DNA of 64,000 bases from Glaciecola sp. 33A (GTDB taxonomy: Bacteria > Pseudomonadota > Gammaproteobacteria > Enterobacterales > Alteromonadaceae), in the NCBI RefSeq assembly GCF_002836745.1, contig NZ_PJAR01000043.1, forward strand, positions 62,001 through 126,000, in the 5' to 3' direction. Below the pieces are notes generated by a model. That model was not told the DNA's origin, ran no database searches, and worked only from the letters and a program-made list of their open reading frames with translations. This document shows, piece by piece, positions 30,588-41,675 of the stretch; positions within the stretch are counted from its first letter, which is position 1; each line of letters begins with the position of its first letter. A program made the position numbers and the translations under genes.

Positions 30588-32315
30588 ATGTTTAGTGAAC
30601 AAGTTAGTTACTCAAATGGGTATTTCTACTCACTTCTTGGCTTTGTGATATGCAGCCTTATTCTCTTGTTACTTGCTATTATTTTCTACTCTTTTTATAA
30701 AAAGCTGCTTTTAAAATACCAACACCTGATCCAAGAATTTAACACCCTTAACACTCGAAAAAAAGAAATATTGGATACGCTTAATTTTCAGCAAATTAGC
30801 GTGACTAATATTGGTGCAACAATTCAGTCGGTGATTACCGAGGAGTTTGAACAGCAAAACAGCGCACTGTTTTACGCCAACGAAGACAGTGAGCGAAGAG
30901 AGTCAAAAAAACACAACTGGCGTAAAGTATCGGAATTAGCTGAGCGACTCGCCTACTTTACATTACGAAATCAGAAAAGAGACGGCATTGATATTGCGGT
31001 TAGCACTAAATTGGTGTTTGCAGACAACGAAATGATGCTGAATGCGATACTCGCTCCGAAAGGTCAGCAGTTGGACCTTTTACAACAGGGCCATAGTATG
31101 CTCAATATACCTAAAGGGATGCTGGATAAAATAGTCAGAGGTTTGATACTACACGCCTCAAAAGTCGCACATCCAAAAACCACATTGAGCCTTCGTTGTG
31201 ATGCTTGTGTCACTAGTTTTAATTTTAGTGTGACGGCCTGGGGTAAGGGAATAAGTAGCCAAGAAATTCATAATATTCATTTGTCTGTGCGCACTAATCC
31301 ACGCTTCCATAATGCTAAACGAGCTGAAGACAATGAAGGTGATTTAAATTTAGCCAGTATTTACAGACTTGTTATCCAGTTTGGCGGTTCCGTCAAACTA
31401 GTCAGTGCTCTCAATTATACCACCGTGATTTATGTCTCTTTACCTGCAAGTTTCAGTGCTATAGCATCAGATAATATGGAACCTGCAGTGGTTCATGAGT
31501 CTCATCAAATAGGCACTTTAGAGCCTGTTGAACGCGGCAAACCGAAAGTGCTGATTATCGACCAAAATGAAACCAGTCAGATGATAATGCACAGAGCATT
31601 GCAATCAAACTATCTATGTTTTGCCTGCATAACACCTTTGGAGTCGATGCAGCTAATACACAAATTGCAGCCGTCAGTTATTTTGCTAGACCAAATATTG
31701 CCGGACATGGATCCCTTAGAGTTGATTAAACTCATTCGAGAAAATCCACAATCCGAAAATATACCGATAGTCATTAGCTGCGGTATCGCCGCTCAAAGTT
31801 TTAGGTTGTCGGCCCTAAGGTTAGGTGCCTGTTATATTATAGAAAAACCATTAAGGCCAACAGAATTGCAATTAACGGTTACTGGTTTAATCGAGCAGCA
31901 ACAGCGAGTCGAAGAAAAAGTAGGAGAAAAGCTATCCGAATATCATCGTCAGCAACTTGATGTACCCCAAGCGGCTACTTTTGATAACGATAAAGGTAGA
32001 AGTTTCATTATTCGTTTTAATAAAATGATGGCCGAAAATTTTGCCAATGATCAATTCACTCGTGAAATTGCGGCCCACCATATGAATGTTTGTTTACGGA
32101 CTTTGAATAGAAGGTTAAGTGAGTATTACTCACATAACTTTAAAGAGCATTTAAAAAAATATCGACTAGAGAAGGCGAAAAATCTACTAAATAAAGGCTA
32201 TACAATCAATGAAGCTTCGTTAGAGGTGGGTTTTAGTTCAGCCTCTTACTTTAGTACTTGTTTTAAAGCAGAGTATGGTTTTGCGCCATCAAGACTGGTG
32301 GCGCAATTTGCATAA
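30588..32315 (+). CDS. Membrane-anchored ATPase-like/receiver/AraC hybrid regulator
   Basis: A 575-residue protein. Parts in order: a membrane span (about residues 12-36); a helical linker; a degenerate histidine-kinase ATPase-like domain (about 175-290; the G1-box position reads AWGKGIS instead of DNGxG, and no phospho-acceptor His box is seen); a receiver domain (about 319-435) with Asp325, phospho-acceptor Asp368 and Lys420; and an AraC-type DNA-binding domain (about 478-575) with both helix-turn-helix units. It resembles hybrid two-component regulators but probably cannot phosphorylate itself. It begins 11 bp after GGGAAGG and ends 13 bp from the convergent ATPase gene. Confidence 0.82.
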   Translation: MFSEQVSYSNGYFYSLLGFVICSLILLLLAIIFYSFYKKLLLKYQHLIQEFNTLNTRKKEILDTLNFQQISVTNIGATIQSVITEEFEQQNSALFYANEDSERRESKKHNWRKVSELAERLAYFTLRNQKRDGIDIAVSTKLVFADNEMMLNAILAPKGQQLDLLQQGHSMLNIPKGMLDKIVRGLILHASKVAHPKTTLSLRCDACVTSFNFSVTAWGKGISSQEIHNIHLSVRTNPRFHNAKRAEDNEGDLNLASIYRLVIQFGGSVKLVSALNYTTVIYVSLPASFSAIASDNMEPAVVHESHQIGTLEPVERGKPKVLIIDQNETSQMIMHRALQSNYLCFACITPLESMQLIHKLQPSVILLDQILPDMDPLELIKLIRENPQSENIPIVISCGIAAQSFRLSALRLGACYIIEKPLRPTELQLTVTGLIEQQQRVEEKVGEKLSEYHRQQLDVPQAATFDNDKGRSFIIRFNKMMAENFANDQFTREIAAHHMNVCLRTLNRRLSEYYSHNFKEHLKKYRLEKAKNLLNKGYTINEASLEVGFSSASYFSTCFKAEYGFAPSRLVAQFA

Positions 32316-32328
32316 GCAAAGGTTTACA

Positions 32329-34560
32329 TTAATGAACACCGCCACCTAATATTTGCACTTGGGCAATATCAGTATCGCCTTTCAATAGTTTAAGAATGGC
32401 ATCTTGGATTAGCGTTCTCATGCCATCCGTTGCTGCTTGTGCTTTCATTTCCGGAACTGACGCTTCTTTGTAAACCATCCCTCTTAATTCGTTCGACATG
32501 CCGAGTAATTCGTGAACCCCCGTTCTGCCTTTATAACCTGTGCCGCCACAAGTATCGCAACCTGCTCCACGAGTGAGCTCGATGTCAGCATCAAAATCTA
32601 TTTTTAATTCATCCAAATAGCTTTCACCATATTGGCGTCGAATAAATGCTTTGTCATCAACACTGGCGTTGTACGTTTCTTTACAGTCAGGACATATGGT
32701 TCTAATTAAACGCTGCGCTAATATACCCACACAAGCGTCGGCAAAGTTAACGGGATCCAAACCTAAATCGAGTAAACGCGTAATAGTTTCAGGTGCGGAG
32801 TTAGTATGCAGAGTTGATAATACTAAGTGACCCGTTAACGACGCTTCAATACCAGCATGCGCAGTCTCTTTATCACGCATCTCACCTATCAGTATTATGT
32901 CTGGGTCGGCACGCAAGAATGCTCTCAACGCATTAGCAAAGGTAAAGCCAATTTTGGGCGCTACTTGCACTTGCTGTAGTCCCGGCTGAGTAATTTCCAC
33001 CGGATCTTCAGCAGTCCAAATCTTCTTATCAGGTGTATTCAGATAGCCCAACACAGCGTGTAACGTGGTGGTTTTTCCAGAGCCTGTGGGTCCCACAACG
33101 AGAAGAATGCCGTGTGGATTTTTAATCATGAGTTCTAACATGTCCATATTGCGCGGCGACAAATTCATCTTGCCAATAGGCATTGCACCCCCTGTCGCCA
33201 ATATACGCATAACAACACCTTCACCAGCAATGGTGGGGATTGTGGCAACACGTACCTCGACAGGCTGACCAGACATCTTAAAGGTTAACTTACCATCTTG
33301 TGGCACGCGCTTTTCTGCGATATTCATGCTCGCCATGATTTTTATCCGCGCAACTACCGCATTATGGTGGGAACCAGGTACTTGATTGATGTCACGTATG
33401 ACACCATCAACACGCATTCTTACGCGAGTAGGTGCACCCTTCTCAGGATCAACATGAATATCAGACGCGTTTAATCTTTTGGCATCATGTAATACACGAC
33501 TAACCAATCGAACAACGGCGGGGGCGTCATCAGCAAGATCATCTCCCAGATCTTCAATTTCTTCACCGCTTGTACCAATTTCATCCAGAATTTCGTCTAG
33601 TTCACCGGGTCCAGACCCGCCTATATTGGCGCCTAGGTACTGCAAAATATGAGTTGGAAGGCCAACCGCAATTTCATAACTATCAATGCCTAACGCGCTT
33701 TCTATTTCCATTAAGAGCGTGGCGTTATTAGGCTCAGCCATCAACACAATAGGACTGTCATTAATATCCGATACAACGGCTACGTGATTGCGCTTCAAAT
33801 AAGATAGATTGAGTCTGCTATCGCTCTGATACAAATGATACTTATCAGGCATATACCCGATAAAGGGGACTTGATAATGCACCGATATGGCGTTGCCAAT
33901 CTCATCTTCAGCGATGCGCTGTTCTGATATAAGGCGTTGAATAACTTGTTTAGTAGTGGCTTGGTTTTCTGATAGTTCGTCGATAATTTTTTGCGACGTG
34001 AGTCCTCTATGAATTAAATATTCGAATTGATGTTTAGTGCCACCTAATTCATATCGGAATTTATCACCGAGTATTTGTGCAACCTTAACCGCAATTTCTA
34101 CGTCTTTATCGTTGAATGGTGAATCATTTTTGTTAATAATTTGCATGACACCCATCAATACATCGGCATTAATAACGGGGACACACAGTATATTACGGGT
34201 TTTGAAAGTACCTGACTTGTCGAATTGTCCTGCAAACCTAAGCCTTGGATGCACTGAAGCTAGCTGCTCAGCGTTATAAGGATCGTCTATCACTAGCGGG
34301 CGTTGCGCTAATGCGACATAACCGGCAATGGAGAGTGGGCTTATCGGTACTTTAATTTGTTTGGTTTCTTTTCCGGTTTTAAATCGGGCTACCAGATCTT
34401 GATGTTGCCGTCTGCGTTGAAACAAGCTCATCCGTTGCGCGCCAAAAATCTGTAATATGATAGGCTCAACTTGTGCGTAAGCAGCCATCAGTGTTGGATG
34501 CGCATCCAACTGAGCTTGCAGGTTATCTATGGCTGGTTGATGCGCCGTACTTTCAATCAT
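32329..34560 (-). CDS. GAF-domain GspE/PilB-type secretion ATPase
   Basis: A 743-residue protein. An N-terminal GAF domain (about residues 20-168) is followed by an MshEN/T2SSE-N-like domain (about 175-310), an acidic Gly/Glu/Asp linker (about 312-345) and a complete secretion ATPase. Walker A GPTGSGKTT is at residues 490-498; GEMRDKET, the histidine-box region LSTLHTN and a four-cysteine zinc site (CPDC and CDTCGG) are all present. This makes an active type II/IV-type motor likely. No pilin, platform or secretin gene lies beside it, so its partner machine is unknown; it may serve the MSHA pilus or another type IV system. Confidence 0.85.
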   Translation of the reverse strand: MIESTAHQPAIDNLQAQLDAHPTLMAAYAQVEPIILQIFGAQRMSLFQRRRQHQDLVARFKTGKETKQIKVPISPLSIAGYVALAQRPLVIDDPYNAEQLASVHPRLRFAGQFDKSGTFKTRNILCVPVINADVLMGVMQIINKNDSPFNDKDVEIAVKVAQILGDKFRYELGGTKHQFEYLIHRGLTSQKIIDELSENQATTKQVIQRLISEQRIAEDEIGNAISVHYQVPFIGYMPDKYHLYQSDSRLNLSYLKRNHVAVVSDINDSPIVLMAEPNNATLLMEIESALGIDSYEIAVGLPTHILQYLGANIGGSGPGELDEILDEIGTSGEEIEDLGDDLADDAPAVVRLVSRVLHDAKRLNASDIHVDPEKGAPTRVRMRVDGVIRDINQVPGSHHNAVVARIKIMASMNIAEKRVPQDGKLTFKMSGQPVEVRVATIPTIAGEGVVMRILATGGAMPIGKMNLSPRNMDMLELMIKNPHGILLVVGPTGSGKTTTLHAVLGYLNTPDKKIWTAEDPVEITQPGLQQVQVAPKIGFTFANALRAFLRADPDIILIGEMRDKETAHAGIEASLTGHLVLSTLHTNSAPETITRLLDLGLDPVNFADACVGILAQRLIRTICPDCKETYNASVDDKAFIRRQYGESYLDELKIDFDADIELTRGAGCDTCGGTGYKGRTGVHELLGMSNELRGMVYKEASVPEMKAQAATDGMRTLIQDAILKLLKGDTDIAQVQILGGGVH

Positions 34561-34833
34561 ATAAAATCTTTTTTCCTCGATATGCGATTATCATAGAGTG
34601 ATACCGCTTGTAGACCCAGACTAAATTTGAATACATACGTATAGCTAAGCTATCGGCAACGTTGCAAAAAATCGTGATTTTTTCTTAATTTGCAGCAAAT
34701 TAGCTGCACTTTTGAGCAATTAACTCTTACTATAATTAAATTAATGTATGAATTGTAGACGACTAGTCGGACAGTTTCCTTATGTTAGTCAGGCGGCGGC
34801 ATTCCGGCATACATGATGCTAAATGACGGAGCC
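34561..34833. other. Intergenic region with two palindromes
   Basis: This gap lies between the 3' end of the U32 gene and the start of the GAF-ATPase gene, both on the minus strand. It contains the hairpin TGCAGC-N6-GCTGCA (34691-34708) and the AT-rich palindrome AAAAAATC-GT-GATTTTTT (34666-34683). Either could serve as a weak terminator or protein site; no promoter could be fixed. Confidence 0.4.
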
Positions 34834-37122
34834 CTATAAGCCGTTGTGATATTGCACATTGGTTGATTGTGGCACTAGCGTGTTTAAGTTCGCTTCTACT
34901 GTTGTATTGCCGTTAAGTAGCTGTTCGAACTGAGCAATCAGTTGCTCCTTATCGGGAGACATTTTGTCACCGGCGCCTATATTGGTTAAATCAATCATAA
35001 AACCATCAAACAGGTACGCTAAATCGTTAATAATTTCCATATTCATAAACTGATCTTGATTATAGATACTCGGATAACCTGCTTTTTGTTTATCGATGGC
35101 GAATGAGTCGCCTTTAAGGTTGGTTATGCTAGTCGATTTGTCACAAGACAGCATGCAGCCATTATCAATACGCGGCTTTTCACAGCCAACACTTTGTTGG
35201 AAGAAACATTGACGGCTCGTCATCAATAAAATGGGATGGTAAATGCTGTACATCATTTTAAAGTTTTTAGGACGTGCGATGGTTTGAATTTGTTGTCTGT
35301 TAATCTCATTAGAAATGAACGCACCACTGCAATTAAAGGTTTCTTGCATCGCTAATAATGCATATGAGTTTGTCGTATTTAAAAATGGACCTGCAATCCA
35401 CTCGATACCGAGTTCGAAAGCGCGGTATGCAATACCGGTATTATTAGTCACAATGAGCTTAGGTTTTACTTGCTCTAAAATAGTAAGGGCAACATCGTAG
35501 TCTTTGCCAATCAAGACCGGTGGAAACCATGGAATTAAACGCGGATTTCTTTGCAAAAAATCAACATACTCGGTGCAGCCGCGTTTATAAGCGTCAGGTA
35601 ATTTAAAGTAAATGTCAGCGTCGGTACTACCGGCTAAATGCACGTCGCTTTTGTCACAAATTAATAAAGACAATTTAGGCGACGCATCCATGTCTGCTTT
35701 TGGGTTTTTCTCAAGTCTTGGCAGCGTCACTTCTGGCAGCACTGCTTTGCTGTCATTTAATATAAGGGCTAATTCGTTTTTAAGTGCCGTAAGTGAACTA
35801 AATACTAAACTCAGGTTTGGCTTAACAGCGCCTGCATCAATTGTCGTTAGCGTGTAACGCGCGTTGTTAAAACTTTTGAAGCGCTTATCCAGCGTGACCA
35901 TGTCGATGTTAGGCTCTTTGCTATTAATCAAGGGTTGGTTTGACAGCACTGTTATGGTTCTTTTATTACTTGGTGAACCAGGTAATAACCCATCTTCTTC
36001 AATCGTCGCTATTATCCTTAATGGGCTTCCAACTTCGCCACTAAAACGCAAACTCAACGATGCTTTGTCGACGCTCAAATGTTTTATTTTGTCAAAAACG
36101 GTTGCATTAATTTCCTCTTTTTCATGTTGCAGTTCTTGTTTTGCATCATAAATTTGTACGACCGAAATCGCATTTTTAGCAGCAATTATGTGATTGATTG
36201 AGTTATCTCGAGGGTTTTCAATAAACATCGATTGATTTAAGTCGCCGCGTAAAAAAGCATTGGTCAAATCCCGATTAAAAACTTTATACAGTCGTTCACC
36301 ATCTTGAGTTAACTTGCCGGTCTGCAAATAACCATCGATTTGTTTACGGAAACTATCCACTACGGTATGCACATAACTCGCGCCTTTGATTCGTCCCTCA
36401 ATCTTAAATGAATGAACACCTGCATCAATTAATGCGGGTAGGTCGAAAAAGGCCGAATTATCCTTAATGTTCAGTGGAAAATTATTGCCAGTTGCTGTGG
36501 TTTCATATTCTTCTCGACACGCTTGACTGCAGCGTCCACGATTTCCTGAATTGCCCACACTTGCCGAACTTGAATAACATAGACCTGAGAATGCGACACA
36601 CAGAGAACCGTGAACAAACACCTCAGTTAATATATTGTGCTGCGACCCTGTCGCTGCCATTTCGGTTATTTCACGCAAGTTTAATTCTCTGGATAAATTA
36701 ACCCGCGTTGCGCCTAATTTTTTAAGAAAAGGAATTTGGCCGATATTGTGTGTGGTCATTTGCGTTGAAGCGTGAATATTAAGCGTTGGAAAATATTTTT
36801 TAATGAGGTAAAACATGCCAATATCTTGCACAATTACAGCATCTAAAGTGGTGTTAGCTAATTTACTTAGCAACTTAGCCATCGTTTTGAATTCACGCTC
36901 CAAAATCACAATATTTAAGGTCAAAAATATTTCACAGTCATACTGATGAGCTAAACGAATAACACCCACGAGTTCATCAAATGATATATTTGATGCACGG
37001 TTGCGTGCATTAAAGCTATCCAAACCACAATAGACCGCATCGGCACCTGCTATAATTGCCGCTTTAATTGCTTCGATATCGCCACCCGGTGCTAACAACT
37101 CAATGTTTGAACTCATTTTCAT
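34834..37122 (-). CDS. rlhA: U32 peptidase-family protein, RlhA-like
   Basis: About 762 residues from the ATG at 37122 (GTG at 37125 and ATG at 37116 are alternatives). It starts with ELLAPGGDIEAIKAAIIAG, the N-terminal signature of the U32 family. The conserved cysteine cluster SGLCYSS...GRCSQACR follows (about residues 180-204), and a C-terminal collagenase-like part contains further Cys residues. RlhA (YdcP) of E. coli is needed for hydroxylation of 23S rRNA C2501; this protein is about 100 residues longer, so the assignment is to the family, not surely to the orthologue. Confidence 0.75.
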   Translation of the reverse strand: MKMSSNIELLAPGGDIEAIKAAIIAGADAVYCGLDSFNARNRASNISFDELVGVIRLAHQYDCEIFLTLNIVILEREFKTMAKLLSKLANTTLDAVIVQDIGMFYLIKKYFPTLNIHASTQMTTHNIGQIPFLKKLGATRVNLSRELNLREITEMAATGSQHNILTEVFVHGSLCVAFSGLCYSSSASVGNSGNRGRCSQACREEYETTATGNNFPLNIKDNSAFFDLPALIDAGVHSFKIEGRIKGASYVHTVVDSFRKQIDGYLQTGKLTQDGERLYKVFNRDLTNAFLRGDLNQSMFIENPRDNSINHIIAAKNAISVVQIYDAKQELQHEKEEINATVFDKIKHLSVDKASLSLRFSGEVGSPLRIIATIEEDGLLPGSPSNKRTITVLSNQPLINSKEPNIDMVTLDKRFKSFNNARYTLTTIDAGAVKPNLSLVFSSLTALKNELALILNDSKAVLPEVTLPRLEKNPKADMDASPKLSLLICDKSDVHLAGSTDADIYFKLPDAYKRGCTEYVDFLQRNPRLIPWFPPVLIGKDYDVALTILEQVKPKLIVTNNTGIAYRAFELGIEWIAGPFLNTTNSYALLAMQETFNCSGAFISNEINRQQIQTIARPKNFKMMYSIYHPILLMTSRQCFFQQSVGCEKPRIDNGCMLSCDKSTSITNLKGDSFAIDKQKAGYPSIYNQDQFMNMEIINDLAYLFDGFMIDLTNIGAGDKMSPDKEQLIAQFEQLLNGNTTVEANLNTLVPQSTNVQYHNGL

Positions 37123-37271
37123 CACTTATAACTATTATTATGTCGAATTAATTTTAAGAAGATCTTACCTGTATATTTACCGTCTTTATACCGATAAAGT
37201 GTATAGCGGGTAGAATATCGCTTTTAACTTGCTATATGCGCAAAAAATCAACTAAGTAGGGGACTATTTGA

Positions 37272-37922
37272 ATGGCTTTACCGATCTTATATTCTCTTAG
37301 ACACTGTCCCTTCGCAATGCGGGCAAGACTTGCGATTTTTAGGTCAAAACAAGCGGTTGAGTTACGTGATGTTAAATTAACAAATAAACCAGCCGCCATG
37401 CTTGTTGCTTCTGCAAAAGGTACTGTGCCTATCTTGGTGGTGTCGCCCAAACAAGTCATAGACGAAAGCCTCGACGTTATGCTGTGGACTCTAGGTAAGA
37501 GTGATCCCGCGAATTTACTGCTGCAAAGTGCAAGCAAGCTTCCCGACCTCTTAGCTTTTATTGCTGTGTATGACCTTGAATTTAAGCCTTGCATAGAGCG
37601 CTATAAAGCGGCAAAGCGTTATCATGAAACCAATGTAGAGGCATGCAGAAAAGCCTGTGAAGCGTATATTCAAGACTTAGAACAGCGCTTATCCGAACAT
37701 GACTATATTTTTGGTGAACATGAAAGTATAGCTGACATCGCAATATTCCCATTTATCCGTCAATTCGCCAAAGTTGAGCGCCAATGGTACGTACAGTCCT
37801 CTTATCCAAACCTTAAACGTTGGCTAAACCGGTATTTGCAAAGTGGCATGTTCAATAAAGTGATGACGCTATACCCAATATGGGAAGAGGGCAATGAGGC
37901 GGTGGTATTTTGTGGCGATTAG
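37272..37922 (+). CDS. Glutathione S-transferase-family protein
   Basis: A 216-residue protein with a thioredoxin-like N-terminal domain starting LPILYSLRHCPFAMRAR. The CPF motif at residues 11-13 is like that of omega-class and glutaredoxin-2-like GSTs. The conserved cis-Pro is in GTVPIL and the D/E-S pair in VIDESLDV. An all-helical C-terminal domain follows. It probably acts in glutathione-dependent thiol chemistry; substrate unknown. A good Shine-Dalgarno (AGGGGA) precedes the ATG. Confidence 0.85.
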   Translation: MALPILYSLRHCPFAMRARLAIFRSKQAVELRDVKLTNKPAAMLVASAKGTVPILVVSPKQVIDESLDVMLWTLGKSDPANLLLQSASKLPDLLAFIAVYDLEFKPCIERYKAAKRYHETNVEACRKACEAYIQDLEQRLSEHDYIFGEHESIADIAIFPFIRQFAKVERQWYVQSSYPNLKRWLNRYLQSGMFNKVMTLYPIWEEGNEAVVFCGD

Positions 37923-38617
<695 letters not shown>

Positions 38618-38635
38618 CAAGAGAGGGTAATAACA

Positions 38636-39274
38636 ATGTCGATTGGTCTTATCGGTCGTAAAGTGGGCATGACTCGTATCTTCACAGAAGATGGCGTATC
38701 TATCCCTGTAACTGTTATTGAAGCGACCCCTAACCGTGTTACTCAGTTACGTACTGAGGAAACTGACGGTTATCGTGCACTACAAGTTACCGCTGGCACT
38801 AAAAAAGCCAACCGCGTCAATAAAGCTTCTGCAGGACATTTTGCAAAAGCTGGCGTGGAAGCAGGCCGCGGCTTGTGGGAATTCCGCCTAAACGAAAGTG
38901 AAGGTGGTGATATTGAAGTAGGCAGTGAAATCACTGTTGAGATCTTCAATGACACGAAGAAAGTCGATGTAGCAGGTACATCTAAAGGTAAAGGTTTTGC
39001 CGGTGTAATCAAGCGTTGGAATTTTAGTCATCAACGCATGACACACGGTAACTCACTATCTCACCGTGCTCCAGGGTCAATTGGTCAGAACCAATCACCT
39101 GGTAAAGTATTTAAAGGCAAGAAGATGGCAGGTCAGCTTGGTAACAAGCGCATCACCACTCAGTCTTTAGAACTAGTTCGCGTAGATGCTGAAAACAACC
39201 TTTTATTAATTAAAGGTGCCGTACCTGGCGCAACTGGCAGTGACGTTATCGTCTTGCCAGCTGGCAAAGCGTAA
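38636..39274 (+). CDS. rplC: 50S ribosomal protein L3
   Basis: 212 residues beginning [20 protein letters not shown], with the conserved L3 stretch [20 protein letters not shown] around residues 141-160 (near the methylated Gln of E. coli L3). It starts 18 bp after rpsJ. Confidence 0.98.
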   Translation: MSIGLIGRKVGMTRIFTEDGVSIPVTVIEATPNRVTQLRTEETDGYRALQVTAGTKKANRVNKASAGHFAKAGVEAGRGLWEFRLNESEGGDIEVGSEITVEIFNDTKKVDVAGTSKGKGFAGVIKRWNFSHQRMTHGNSLSHRAPGSIGQNQSPGKVFKGKKMAGQLGNKRITTQSLELVRVDAENNLLLIKGAVPGATGSDVIVLPAGKA

Positions 39275-39291
39275 CGTCTGGGAGTAATCTG

Positions 39292-39897
39292 ATGGAATTA
39301 ACATTGAAAGACGCGAAAGGCGCTCTTGAAGTATCCGACACTACCTTTGGACGTGAATTCAACGAAGCACTTGTACATCAAGTGGTTGTTGCATTCGGTG
39401 CAGGTGCTCGTCAGGGTACTAAAGCGCAAAAAAGTCGCGCTGAAGTACGTGGTGGTGGTAAGAAACCATGGCGTCAAAAAGGAACAGGCCGAGCTCGCGC
39501 TGGTACTATCCGAAGCCCAATTTGGGTTGGTGGTGGTCGTGCATTCGCAGCTAAGCCGCGTGACTTTGAACAAAAAGTTAACAAGAAGATGTACCGTGGT
39601 GCGATCCAAAGCATCTTATCTGAGTTGGTACGTCAAGAACGCTTAATTGTTGTTGAAAAATTTGGTGTTGAAACACCAAAAACGAAGGAACTTTTAGCTA
39701 AATTGAATGAATACGGCTTAACTGATGTATTAATTGTTACTCCTGAAGTAGATGAGAACTTGTTCTTAGCTTCACGTAACCTTTACAAAGTTGATGTTCG
39801 TGACGTTCAAGGAATTGACCCAGTAAGCTTAATCGCATTTGATAAAGTGTTGATTACAGCTGAAGCCGTTAAGCAACTTGAGGAGGCATTAGCATGA
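39292..39897 (+). CDS. rplD: 50S ribosomal protein L4
   Basis: 201 residues, the usual length. The conserved loop [18 protein letters not shown] (about residues 55-72) reaches the peptide exit tunnel. L4 is the known autogenous regulator of the S10 operon in E. coli. The TGA overlaps the rplW start. Confidence 0.98.
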   Translation: MELTLKDAKGALEVSDTTFGREFNEALVHQVVVAFGAGARQGTKAQKSRAEVRGGGKKPWRQKGTGRARAGTIRSPIWVGGGRAFAAKPRDFEQKVNKKMYRGAIQSILSELVRQERLIVVEKFGVETPKTKELLAKLNEYGLTDVLIVTPEVDENLFLASRNLYKVDVRDVQGIDPVSLIAFDKVLITAEAVKQLEEALA

Positions 39898-40193
39898 ACG
39901 AAGAACGTTTATTAAAAGTCCTGTTAGCACCTCATGTTTCAGAGAAGGCGACTATGGCTGCTGAAGCAAGCAACACAGTTGTTTTCAAAGTTCTTAAAGA
40001 CGCGAGCAAAGCAGAGATCAAAGCTGCAGTTGAAAAATTGTTTGAAGTTGAAGTGAACTCTGTTCGTACCCTAGTATGCAAAGGTAAAACTAAGCGTCAT
40101 GGGCAATCTTTTGGCAAACGCAGTGACTGGAAAAAAGCATATGTTATGCTTAAAGAAGGTCAGGATATTGACTTTGCCGGTGCTACTGAGTAA
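39894..40193 (+). CDS. rplW: 50S ribosomal protein L23
   Basis: 99 residues; the start overlaps the L4 stop as ATGA. It contains the pattern [11 protein letters not shown] typical of L23, which forms part of the exit-tunnel docking site for trigger factor and SRP. Confidence 0.97.
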   Translation: MNEERLLKVLLAPHVSEKATMAAEASNTVVFKVLKDASKAEIKAAVEKLFEVEVNSVRTLVCKGKTKRHGQSFGKRSDWKKAYVMLKEGQDIDFAGATE

Positions 40194-40207
40194 GAAGGGG
40201 ATTAGAA

Positions 40208-41032
40208 ATGCCATTATTGAAAGCTAAGCCAACTTCTGCAGGTCGTCGTCACGTTGTTCAGGTCATTAATCCTGATTTGCATAAAGGTGCTCCACATGCT
40301 CCTTTACTTGATAAATTAAGCAAATCTGGTGGCCGTAATAACAATGGTCGTATTACTGTTCGTCATATTGGTGGTGGTCACAAACAACACTATCGTATAA
40401 TTGACTTCAAACGTAATAAAGACGGTATTCCAGCAAAAATTGAGCGTTTAGAATATGATCCAAATCGTTCGTCTAATATCGCTTTGGTATTATACACAGA
40501 CGGTGAACGTCGTTATATTTTAGCACCGAAAGGCGCTAAAACAGGCGATGCTATCCAGTCTGGTGCTGATGCACCGATTAAAGCAGGTAATGCAATGCCA
40601 ATGCGCAACATGCCTGTCGGTTCAACAGTACACGCGATTGAAATGAAGCCAGGCAAAGGTGCACAAATTGCACGTTCTGCTGGTCAGTATGCACAAATCC
40701 TTGCAAGAGATGGAGCGTATATAACATTACGTCTCAAATCTGGCGAGGTGCGTAAAGTATTATCTGATTGCCGTGCAACTATCGGTGAAGTAGGTAACGC
40801 TGAGCATATGCTTCGTTCACTAGGTAAGGCCGGTGCTACTCGCTGGCGTGGTGTTAGACCAACAGTTCGTGGTGTTGCCATGAACCCGGTTGATCACCCG
40901 CACGGTGGTGGTGAAGGTCGTACATCTGGTGGTCGTCATCCAGTGTCACCTTGGGGTGTACCTACCAAAGGTAAGAAGACCCGAAGTAACAAGCGTACTG
41001 ATAAACTTATCGTACGTCGTCGTAATAAATAA
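40208..41032 (+). CDS. rplB: 50S ribosomal protein L2
   Basis: 274 residues. The conserved C-terminal stretch [19 protein letters not shown] includes the essential His near the peptidyl-transferase centre. The basic C-terminus is intact. Confidence 0.98.
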   Translation: MPLLKAKPTSAGRRHVVQVINPDLHKGAPHAPLLDKLSKSGGRNNNGRITVRHIGGGHKQHYRIIDFKRNKDGIPAKIERLEYDPNRSSNIALVLYTDGERRYILAPKGAKTGDAIQSGADAPIKAGNAMPMRNMPVGSTVHAIEMKPGKGAQIARSAGQYAQILARDGAYITLRLKSGEVRKVLSDCRATIGEVGNAEHMLRSLGKAGATRWRGVRPTVRGVAMNPVDHPHGGGEGRTSGGRHPVSPWGVPTKGKKTRSNKRTDKLIVRRRNK

Positions 41033-41047
41033 CAGCGAGGATTCACC

Positions 41048-41323
41048 ATGCCACGTTCTCTCAAGAAAGGTCCTTTTATTGACCTGCACTTGCTGAAGAA
41101 GGTAGAAGCTGCAGTGGAAAAGGGCGAAAAGAAACCAATTAAGACTTGGTCTCGTCGCTCTATGATCATCCCAGATATGATTGGGTTGACCATTGCGGTT
41201 CATAACGGTCGCCAGCACGTACCTGTTTTCGTCAGTGACGAAATGGTTGGCCATAAGTTGGGCGAGTTTGCGCCAACGCGTACTTTTCGCGGCCATGTCG
41301 CAGATAAGAAAGCCAAGAGATAA
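41048..41323 (+). CDS. rpsS: 30S ribosomal protein S19
   Basis: 91 residues beginning [18 protein letters not shown], with the family signature [20 protein letters not shown]. It sits 15 bp after rplB. Confidence 0.98.
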   Translation: MPRSLKKGPFIDLHLLKKVEAAVEKGEKKPIKTWSRRSMIIPDMIGLTIAVHNGRQHVPVFVSDEMVGHKLGEFAPTRTFRGHVADKKAKR

Positions 41324-41333
41324 GGGGAATAAA

Positions 41334-41666
41334 ATGGAAGCATTAGCTAAACACCGTTTTGCTCGTACGTCACCTCAAAAGGCACGCTTGGTAGCAGATC
41401 AAATCCGCGGATTACACGTTGAAAAAGCTTTAGAAGTTTTAACGTATAGCCCAAAGAAAAGCGCTGCGCTGATCAAGAAAGTGCTTGAGTCAGCAATCGC
41501 CAACGCTGAAAACAATGAAGGTGCAGATATTGACGAGTTGTCGATATTCAAAATTTTTGTTGACGAAGGCCCGACTATGAAGCGAATCAAAACACGTGCT
41601 AAAGGCCGTGCTGATCGTATCTTTAAGCGTAGCAGTCACATTACTGTGGTTGTAGCAGATAACTAG
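41334..41666 (+). CDS. rplV: 50S ribosomal protein L22
   Basis: 110 residues from the ATG at 41334 ([19 protein letters not shown]), preceded by AGGGGA. The open frame back to 41193 lies in rpsS and is not used. The C-terminal hairpin [19 protein letters not shown] lines the exit tunnel. Confidence 0.98.
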   Translation: MEALAKHRFARTSPQKARLVADQIRGLHVEKALEVLTYSPKKSAALIKKVLESAIANAENNEGADIDELSIFKIFVDEGPTMKRIKTRAKGRADRIFKRSSHITVVVADN

Positions 41667-41675
41667 GAGTAGATT

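Noticed and set aside
34691-34708. TGCAGC/GCTGCA palindrome as a PhaR-like site
   Set aside because: It lacks the extended TTTGCTGCGCTGCAACAT sequence and is far from any PHA gene.
36474-36701. Open frames on the plus strand over the U32 gene
   Set aside because: They are short, lack ribosome-binding sites and lie within a clear long gene on the other strand.
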